In this document: piece after piece, positions 1-4,400 of the stretch
Position numbering within the stretch: position 1 is the first letter of the stretch
How the letters are laid out: each line of letters opens with the position of its first letter
NCBI GenBank assembly: GCA_019308985.1
Contig: JAFDHB010000179.1
Location: 1-6,875 of the forward strand
Direction: 5' to 3'
Source: Deltaproteobacteria bacterium
GTDB taxonomy: Bacteria; Desulfobacterota; DSM-4660; Desulfatiglandales; HGW-15
DNA length: 6,875 bases
Program-made: the position numbers and the translations under genes
The notes under the pieces: generated by a model
What the model was told of the DNA's origin: nothing
Seen by the model: the letters and a program-made list of their open reading frames with translations, nothing else
Database searches by the model: none

Positions 1-9
1 CACCTCTCG

Positions 10-99
10 CCCCTATTGAGGAACCCCTATGAGGACAATGGGGGCGTGGGAACAGCTCAGGAGCGATATTGAGCCTTGAGAAAAGACCCCCAGGGACCA
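10..99 (+). repeat. Dispersed repeat, copy A
   Basis: Bases 24-99 match 4272-4347 at 68 of 76 positions without a gap; upstream the two copies stay similar to about base 10, with one extra G in the second copy. The right part (68-105) also matches the inverted copy near 4123-4160, including the ATTGAT just beyond base 99 that the 4347 copy lacks. An 11-bp stem with one G-T pair can form between 8-18 and 36-46 around a 17-nt loop. No U-tract follows, so I do not call it a terminator. It may extend left of the window. Confidence 0.75.
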
Positions 100-137
100 T
101 TGATCGCGGTTGATAAGGCTTTGGGCAACAGCCTGTC

Positions 138-151
138 AAGGTTCAAGGTTT
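138..151 (-). repeat. Inverted copy of AAACCTTGAACCTT motif
   Basis: On the minus strand these 14 bases are identical to 2027-2040, just after the DUF35 gene at the left edge of the triple-hairpin repeat. Together with the motif at 231-253 this suggests that the leader upstream of the thiolase holds a rearranged relative of the 2020-2340 intergenic element in opposite orientation. A 14-bp match with repeated composition is modest evidence on its own. Confidence 0.45.
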
Positions 152-230
152 GTGCGATCCGCGTGCCCCGCGTGCCCTGCGAAATGCGTAGCCTATTTCT
201 CTGGGGTAGCTCCGGCAGATGGTACCGGGG

Positions 231-253
231 CGTAATCCGTGCCAAAAACCCCT
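231..253 (-). repeat. Dispersed motif TGGCACGGATTACG, inverted copy
   Basis: The minus strand carries TGGCACGGATTACG (231-244), identical to 2147-2160 on the plus strand. Similarity continues outward to about base 253 with two mismatches. The plus-strand copy lies between the two 111-bp hairpin repeats, so the motif belongs to the same class of intergenic mosaic DNA. Confidence 0.55.
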
Positions 254-289
254 TTTGACCCGGGCAGTTAGGCGACCAGAGCTTTGCAC

Positions 290-318
290 TTGACCCCGCC
301 GCGATCCTTCTCTATACT
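290..318 (+). promoter_or_regulatory. Sigma70-type promoter for the thiolase/DUF35 operon
   Basis: TTGACC (290-295) and TATACT (313-318) are separated by exactly 17 nt and each match the consensus at 5 of 6 positions. Transcription would start near 325 and give a leader of about 90 nt before the ATG at 414. A short inverted repeat, TTCAC-GCTT-GTGAA (324-337), sits at the predicted start and could be an operator half-site pair, but it is too short to call. Confidence 0.6.
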
Positions 319-400
319 TCGGCTTCACGCTTGTGAAAAGTTTCCATTTCACTTGGACTGGTTATCCGTGGCTGAATTTCATTTTTGGCCATCAACTTGT

Positions 401-406
401 AGGAGG
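401..406 (+). promoter_or_regulatory. Shine-Dalgarno site fixing the thiolase start
   Basis: A perfect AGGAGG lies 7 nt before the ATG at 414. This favours 414 over the in-frame GTG-type start at 333, which would add 27 residues with no family resemblance and lies within 10-15 nt of the predicted transcription start. Confidence 0.85.
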
Positions 407-413
407 TTATGTT

Positions 414-1580
414 ATGGGAAAAGTCGGCATCATCGGAGTGGGCCAGAGCGCCTTTGTCAGGGGATACCCCGGATCCATCAGGGAACTGGCCTTTGAGGGT
501 TTCAAGGAGGCCATGGAAGACGCCCAAATATCGACGACGGATATCGACGCCTCTGTTGTATGCTCTGCGCCGGAATATGACAAACAAAGGTCACCTGCCG
601 GGGTGTTCGCAGAATACCTGGGGCTTATACCGCAACCCACGTGCTACCTGGAATCTCTTTGCTCCTCCAGCAGCATGGGCCTGAGGGTTGCCTATTCTCT
701 TGTCAAATCAGGGCTTCATGACGTGGTCGCGGTAATCGGATTTCAAAAGATGTCCGAGATTTCATCCGCTGAATCCCAGGAAAGGATGGGGAGGGGCGCT
801 GATATCCAGTGGGAAAGCCCTTTCGGGACCATGATGCCGGCGTACTACGCCATGTATGCCAGGGCCCACATGGAGACATACAGTACAACGCCTGACGACC
901 TGGCGCTCATAAGGGTCAAGGCCGCCACCTACGGCCAGATAAACGACAAGGCAGTCTACCGCAAACCCGTCACCTTTGAAATGTTCTCAGACCCCACCAG
1001 TCCCATGTCCGGGCCCGTGGCCAGTCCCCTTCGGGTCGGCGACTGCTGTGCCAATGCGGACGGCAGCTCATGCGTGATCATTGCCAACGAAGAAAAGGCG
1101 AAGGCCCTATGCAAGAAACCCGTCTGGATACTGGGACTGGGCGCGGCTTCGTGTCCCGTCAACATGACCGGAAGGGATCTCTTCACCGGCCTGACGGTCG
1201 CCCAGCAGGCTGGTGAACAGGCCTACAAGATGGCCGGGGTGACACCAAAGGATATTGACGTGGCCGAGGTACACGATTGCTTTACCATCGCGGAACTCAT
1301 GGCCTATGAGAATCTTGGCTTTGCAAAGCCGGGGGAAGGAAAGGAACTCATCAAGAGCAAGGAAACTTACAAGGAAGGGAGCATACCCGTCAATGTGGAC
1401 GGAGGGCTGCTGTCAAAGGGGCACCCCATCGGGGCGACCGGGGGTTCCCAGATAAGGACCATAGTACTCCAGTTGAGGGGAGAGGCCGGCGAGATGCAGG
1501 TAAAGGACCCTGAGATCGGCCTGGTCCATAACATCGGTGGTGTCGGCCTTTACGGCAACGTGACTATCCTGGGGAGGTAA
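414..1580 (+). CDS. SCP2-type thiolase (acetyl-CoA acetyltransferase family)
   Basis: This 388-residue protein belongs to the SCP2/SCPx-like thiolase group, which cleaves 3-ketoacyl-CoA with CoA or runs the reverse condensation in the cytoplasm. The nucleophilic cysteine is most likely C83 in SLCSSSSMGL. The family histidine is in EVHDCF (H287, with C289), and the GHPIGATG loop spans 336-343 (H337). The C-terminal motif is HNIGGVG (372-378); the second cysteine of classical CxGGG thiolases is absent, as in SCP2-type members, where the HDCF cysteine is thought to take that role. Length is normal. The DUF35 gene follows after 4 nt and is the typical partner: similar pairs include BbsB/BbsA of anaerobic toluene degradation and the archaeal thiolase-HMG-CoA synthase complexes. 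The substrate cannot be read from the sequence, since no dehydrogenase, hydratase or CoA ligase lies nearby. Confidence 0.92.
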   Translation: MGKVGIIGVGQSAFVRGYPGSIRELAFEGFKEAMEDAQISTTDIDASVVCSAPEYDKQRSPAGVFAEYLGLIPQPTCYLESLCSSSSMGLRVAYSLVKSGLHDVVAVIGFQKMSEISSAESQERMGRGADIQWESPFGTMMPAYYAMYARAHMETYSTTPDDLALIRVKAATYGQINDKAVYRKPVTFEMFSDPTSPMSGPVASPLRVGDCCANADGSSCVIIANEEKAKALCKKPVWILGLGAASCPVNMTGRDLFTGLTVAQQAGEQAYKMAGVTPKDIDVAEVHDCFTIAELMAYENLGFAKPGEGKELIKSKETYKEGSIPVNVDGGLLSKGHPIGATGGSQIRTIVLQLRGEAGEMQVKDPEIGLVHNIGGVGLYGNVTILGR

Positions 1581-1584
1581 GAGA

Positions 1585-2019
1585 ATGGGCAAGGTTAAGG
1601 AAATAGATGATCGGTTCAAGAAGTTCGGAACGGTGAGCTTTACCGCCATTACAAAGGTGAACGACTTCGTCGACTACCTTGAAAAGGGCAAGGTTGCCGG
1701 TACCAAGTGCAAGGAGTGCCATGCGGTGTTCTTTCCGCCGAGGGCGGATTGCTATCGGTGTCTTACCAGCAACATGGAGTGGTTCGAGGTGAGCGGTACC
1801 GGGAAGCTTCTCACCTACAGCAAGCTCCAGTACGCTCCCGTGGGTTTTGAAAAGGACCTCCCCTATGCCATTGCAGTGCTCGACTATGGTGACTATAAGG
1901 TGTTTGGTCGTATAGACAGCACCATCCCCGACGAAGAGATAAAGATCGGCATGGAGATGAAGACAGTGGTCAATCAGCTACCCAACGGGCAGCTGAATTA
2001 CGTCTTCCAAAAGGCGTAA
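1585..2019 (+). CDS. Zn-ribbon/OB-fold DUF35 protein, thiolase partner
   Basis: This 144-residue protein has the standard DUF35 layout: an N-terminal helical stretch (about 1-35), a rubredoxin-like zinc ribbon with C42-x2-C45-x10-C56-x2-C59, then an OB-fold of beta strands (about 66-144). All four zinc ligands are present. In characterised thiolase/DUF35 complexes this subunit binds the thiolase and helps form the CoA-binding surface; it is not known to be catalytic by itself. The ATG is preceded by GGGGAGG (1571-1577), which overlaps the end of the thiolase gene, so the two are co-transcribed and probably translationally linked. No terminator with a U-tract follows; the next 323 nt hold the hairpin repeats. 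Confidence 0.9.
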   Translation: MGKVKEIDDRFKKFGTVSFTAITKVNDFVDYLEKGKVAGTKCKECHAVFFPPRADCYRCLTSNMEWFEVSGTGKLLTYSKLQYAPVGFEKDLPYAIAVLDYGDYKVFGRIDSTIPDEEIKIGMEMKTVVNQLPNGQLNYVFQKA

Positions 2020-2031
2020 CGGACGTAAACC

Positions 2032-2142
2032 TTGAACCTTCCCCTAATTATGGAGCGAGCCGACCATGTCGGCGGAAATCCGGTGACACGGTCACCTCGA
2101 TCCAAATACGGCAACGCGGTTGCCTCGGTCCAAAGCAAGGGA
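2032..2142 (+). repeat. 111-bp triple-hairpin repeat, copy 1
   Basis: This block is identical to 2218-2328 except for A2134 versus G2320, at an offset of 186 bp. It starts with TTGAACCTTCCCC and contains three perfect hairpins with 6-bp stems and 3-nt loops: GCCGAC-CAT-GTCGGC (2059-2073), GGTGAC-ACG-GTCACC (2082-2096) and GGCAAC-GCG-GTTGCC (2110-2124). It lies 12 nt after the DUF35 stop. No reading frame in it looks coding, and no U-tract follows any hairpin. It could be a REP-like extragenic element, a protein-binding array or a structured 3' end for the upstream mRNA. Confidence 0.85.
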
Positions 2143-2217
2143 TTCTTGGCACGGATTACGGGGATAGAAATTGTACACATGATTGATGCAGGAGCCCTGA
2201 ACCCTGAACCCTGAACT
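2143..2217 (+). repeat. Spacer between the hairpin repeats, with dispersed motif and heptamers
   Basis: This 75-bp segment separates the two 111-bp copies. It contains TGGCACGGATTACG (2147-2160), found inverted at 231-244, and ends in a short tandem array: CCCTGAA three times (2195-2215) followed by the variant CTTTGAA (2216-2222) that runs into copy 2. The heptamers resemble the TTGAACCTT that opens each copy, so the edge between spacer and repeat may have arisen by slippage or unequal crossing-over. No gene or promoter is visible. Confidence 0.6.
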
Positions 2218-2328
2218 TTGAACCTTCCCCTAATTATGGAGCGAGCCGACCATGTCGGCGGAAATCCGGTGACACGGTCACCTCGATCCAAATACGGCAA
2301 CGCGGTTGCCTCGGTCCAAGGCAAGGGA
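2218..2328 (+). repeat. 111-bp triple-hairpin repeat, copy 2
   Basis: This is the second copy; its hairpins are at 2245-2259, 2268-2282 and 2296-2310. It ends 14 nt before the prmA start codon, so it forms the immediate upstream region of that gene, including the only Shine-Dalgarno-like AAGGGA (2323-2328). The single difference from copy 1, G2320, lets TTGCCT (2306-2311) pair with AGGCAA (2319-2324). This alternative stem would compete with hairpin 3 and cannot form fully in copy 1. Confidence 0.85.
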
Positions 2329-2342
2329 CAAGAAAAATAGTT

Positions 2343-3254
2343 TTGGTCCAATCTCCTAAAAGTAGTGGGTGGATCCAGATAACCATATTCCTTGATCCAA
2401 TGGCCCAGGAAGCGCTTAGCGACTACCTGTTCGAAATGGGAAGCCAAGGCCTGGTGGTGCTTGATGACCCTGCCCCGGGCCTCAAGGCGTACTTGTCGGC
2501 GGAACTCGTTTCAGAGGAGAGACTCAGAGGCCTCCGGGAGTTTCTCGAAACTCTCGGGGAGATCTTTCCTGGGATGCATCCCCCGGAATTTCGGGTCCAA
2601 GAGGTGGAAGCCCAGGACTGGGATCTATTGTGGCGGAGGTTTTTCAAGCCTGAACACGTCACTCCCACACTGGTGGTTCTCCCTCCCTGGGAAACCCTAT
2701 CTTCTCCTTTCCCCCACCATGTAATCAGGATCGATCCCGGTCCGGCATTTGGTACGGGTCGCCATTCCACTACGCGCATGTGTCTCAAGGCCCTGGAAAA
2801 TCACGTTCCGGGAGGGGAATGGTCCCTGGTGGACGTGGGCACGGGGAGCGGCATTCTTGCCATCTACGCAAAAATGCTGGGTGCCGAGAGGGTCCTTGCC
2901 ATAGACACTGACCCGGAGGCGGCGAGGTGGGCCGAGAGGAATGTAGAGTTAAACAATCTCGCAGGCAAGATAGAGGTCTCCACCCCGCCCCTCGAAACAT
3001 GGAAGGAGCGGTTTTCCCTCCTCGTAGCCAATATCACTCTTGAGACCATACTCCAGCTTCTTCCTCTTTTCCCGCGCAGGCTCTTACCCGGAGGCAAGGT
3101 CATCCTGTCAGGGGTGCTGCAAAGCCAGGTGCAAGACCTGGTGGCCTACCTTCACCGCTCCCATTTTCATCTCTTGGAAGTACTCACCCAGGAGGAATGG
3201 GCGTGCGTCATAGCCGGCTACCTGGGCCGGACCAACGGAGGTGACATGGTTTGA
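2343..3254 (+). CDS. prmA: Ribosomal protein L11 methyltransferase
   Basis: This 303-residue protein is a class I SAM-dependent methyltransferase of the PrmA family, which trimethylates ribosomal protein L11 at several amines (E. coli PrmA has 293 residues). The N-terminal alpha/beta L11-recognition domain begins at WIQITIFL (about 10-17). The PrmA signature DPGPAFGTGRHSTT (131-144) precedes SAM motif I, VDVGTGSG (163-170). D188 in AIDTDPEA is the likely ribose-binding acid, and LLVANI (226-231) is the conserved N-containing motif. The best start is TTG at 2343: there is no other start between the upstream in-frame stop (2271-2273) and residue 10, and the first ATG (2400) would remove the first beta strand. 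The Shine-Dalgarno is weak (AAGGGA, 14 nt upstream), and no good promoter is visible in the repeat region before it. It overlaps rsmE by 4 bp. Confidence 0.92.
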   Translation: MVQSPKSSGWIQITIFLDPMAQEALSDYLFEMGSQGLVVLDDPAPGLKAYLSAELVSEERLRGLREFLETLGEIFPGMHPPEFRVQEVEAQDWDLLWRRFFKPEHVTPTLVVLPPWETLSSPFPHHVIRIDPGPAFGTGRHSTTRMCLKALENHVPGGEWSLVDVGTGSGILAIYAKMLGAERVLAIDTDPEAARWAERNVELNNLAGKIEVSTPPLETWKERFSLLVANITLETILQLLPLFPRRLLPGGKVILSGVLQSQVQDLVAYLHRSHFHLLEVLTQEEWACVIAGYLGRTNGGDMV

Positions 3255-3997
3255 GGCGCTTCTTCTTGAAAGAGACCCCCGTCTGCGGGAAACCGGCAGT
3301 CATATCGGGAAAAGAGGCCAGGCACATTATCAAGGTCCTCAGGATGGGAAGGGGGGATCGGATGATCGTTATTGATCCGGAAGGTAACCGTTTCTATGGG
3401 GTCATCCGGTCCTTGGGTAGACAGTCCGTCACCCTGATCATTGAGAAACCGGCGCCCAAACCTTCGCCTTCCCCCATTGAAATCTTGCTATGTCAGGCCC
3501 TGCTGAAGTCCCGGGCAATGGATTTCCTCATACAGAAGGCATCAGAGATAGGCGTGGACAGAATCCTCCCTTTTACTTCCGAGAGGACCATTGTCAAGCC
3601 CGACAATGAGCGGATGGGGGTGAAGAGAAGGCACTGGGGGGAGATCGCACTCAATTCCGCCAAGCAGTGCGACAGGGCCGCCCCCATGGAAATCGCCCCG
3701 CTGCGGGCCTTTGAGGACCTTGTTTCGGCCACAGGGGACGTCGAAGGTCTCAAGGTGATCCTCTGGGAACAGGAACAATCCCAAGATCTCAAGTCCCTCC
3801 TCAGGACTTCCACCCGGGGCAAGAAGTTCATTGCCCTGGTCGGCCCGGAAGGCGGGTTTTCCAGCCGGGAAATCCAGCTTGCCCGTAAGGCAGGGTTTGT
3901 TTCCGTCTCTCTGGGCGAAAGGATCTTGAGGGCAGAGACCGCCTCCCTGGCGATCGCGACCATTGCCCAGTATGAGTGGGGCGACCTGGGAGGTTGA
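3251..3997 (+). CDS. rsmE: 16S rRNA (uracil-1498-N3)-methyltransferase
   Basis: This 248-residue SPOUT-fold enzyme methylates N3 of U1498 in 16S rRNA. An N-terminal PUA-like RNA-binding domain (about 1-70) includes SGKEARHIIKVLRMGRGD (19-36). Next come CQALLK and the conserved QKASEIGVDRI (95-105), then SAKQCDRAAP (136-145). The C-terminal trefoil-knot SAM site has GPEGGFS (198-204) and LGERILRAETA (221-231), both hallmarks of RsmE. The start is TTG at 3251, 8 nt after a strong GGAGGT (3237-3242). It shares TTGA with the prmA stop, so translation is probably coupled. prmA-rsmE adjacency is common in bacteria and fits a shared role in ribosome modification. Confidence 0.94.
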   Translation: MRRFFLKETPVCGKPAVISGKEARHIIKVLRMGRGDRMIVIDPEGNRFYGVIRSLGRQSVTLIIEKPAPKPSPSPIEILLCQALLKSRAMDFLIQKASEIGVDRILPFTSERTIVKPDNERMGVKRRHWGEIALNSAKQCDRAAPMEIAPLRAFEDLVSATGDVEGLKVILWEQEQSQDLKSLLRTSTRGKKFIALVGPEGGFSSREIQLARKAGFVSVSLGERILRAETASLAIATIAQYEWGDLGG

Positions 3998-4095
3998 ACT
4001 ACTACCGAACCTCACACGTATTGTATCATTCTACCCTCTCAGAACACCTCTGAGGACCGTGATTCCCTTTCTGGAGTGAGTCGCGGCAGAGGGCT

Positions 4096-4227
4096 TCAGC
4101 TTTTCACGGCCTGATCCACGATCATCAATGGTCCCTGGGTGTCTTTTCCCAAGGCCCAATCAGATTCCTCCCAGGCAGTTACAAGGGCACCTAACACGTT
4201 ATCGAAGGCCGCAGTAGCCCCAGGACA
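4096..4227 (-). pseudogene. Short open fragment inside inverted repeat copy (unrecognised)
   Basis: On the minus strand 43 codons are open between an in-frame TGA (4228-4230) and the TGA at 4096-4098. They include FDNVLGALVTAW (codons 8-19), then WALGKDTQGPL (4156-4126 on the minus strand) and a C-terminal VDQAVKS. The last part aligns with copy A at the window start (ALRKDPQGPL then VDKALGNS), and weaker similarity continues upstream (TA-x-E near 4177-4165 against TAQE in copy A). The only start-like codon is GTG at 4197. It reads like the broken C-terminus of a protein. The D-x2-LGAL pattern loosely recalls the last helix of DUF429-type proteins, but that is only an impression. Confidence 0.35.
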
Positions 4228-4347
4228 TCATCTCCACCGAAGCCTCCACACCCCTTCTCCTATTGTGGGAACCCCTATGAGGATAATGGGGGCGTGAGAA
4301 TGGCTCAGGAGCCATATTGGGCCTTGGGAAAAGACACCCAGGGACCA
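4129..4347. repeat. 219-bp segment bounded by perfect 32-bp inverted repeats
   Basis: Bases 4129-4160 are the exact reverse complement of 4316-4347, with a 155-bp interior. The ends read TGGTCCCTGGGTGTC inward. The geometry resembles a MITE, or a cruciform placed between the convergent rsmE and phosphatase genes, where it could also limit read-through. Against a clean MITE: no convincing target-site duplication is visible, and on the left side homology to copy A continues past the boundary (ATCAATGG), while the right side breaks off at 4347. Two opposed, unequally truncated copies of one dispersed repeat explain the data equally well. Confidence 0.6.
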
Positions 4348-4374
4348 AAAGAGCAAATGCAAGAATTTGAGTAA
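4257..4374 (+). pseudogene. Dispersed repeat copy B (right), with decayed reading frame
   Basis: Bases 4272-4347 match 24-99 at 68 of 76 positions. The frame from 4270 reads NPYEDNGGV (4270-4296), then MAQEPYWALGKDTQGP (4300-4347), and ends at TAA 4372-4374 in sequence unrelated to copy A. One extra G near 4267 shifts the frame relative to copy A upstream of this point. At the position of copy A's TGA this copy has TGG. The ATG at 4300 would give a 24-residue peptide, but no Shine-Dalgarno precedes it, so I treat it as a remnant. Confidence 0.4.
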
Positions 4375-4400
4375 TCGAGAGGTTTATTCGTAGAAAGGGA

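Larger units (their letters stand above)
1..258 (+). pseudogene. Decayed reading frame of unknown origin, carried by a dispersed repeat (copy A)
   Basis: The frame starting at base 1 stays open to a stop at 256-258 except for one in-frame TGA at 70-72. Before the TGA it reads NPYEDNGGV (codons 8-16) and TAQERY; after it, ALRKDPQGPL and then VDKALGNS. The first part matches a second copy at 4270-4347, where the codon opposite the TGA is TGG (Trp), so a nonsense change is the simplest reading. A third, inverted copy at 4096-4227 encodes WALGKDTQGPL followed by VDQAVKS and a stop. The frame is cut by the window edge, has no visible start, and its last part runs into another dispersed motif (231-253), so residues after about codon 50 may never have been coding. 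I do not recognise the protein. It could also be a non-coding repeat that happens to be open. Confidence 0.4.

Noticed and set aside
70..72. In-frame TGA as a selenocysteine codon
   Set aside because: The two related copies have TGG (Trp) here, there is no SECIS-like hairpin placed right after it, and the surrounding frame is fragmentary.
2032..2328. CRISPR array
   Set aside because: Only two units, 111 bp long with a 75-bp spacer containing other dispersed motifs; no cas genes; the internal hairpins differ in sequence.
1998..2447. 149-codon minus-strand ORF with an internally repeated peptide
   Set aside because: The peptide repeat is simply the 186-bp DNA offset (62 codons) read in one frame; it overlaps the start of prmA and shows no protein-like conservation of its own.
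3542..4015. 157-codon minus-strand ORF (and a 156-codon one at 3493-3963) opposite rsmE
   Set aside because: Both are shadows of the clear rsmE reading frame on the other strand.
4038..4054. CTCAGA-ACACC-TCTGAG hairpin after rsmE as a terminator
   Set aside because: The stem is only 6 bp with weak extension and no U-tract follows.
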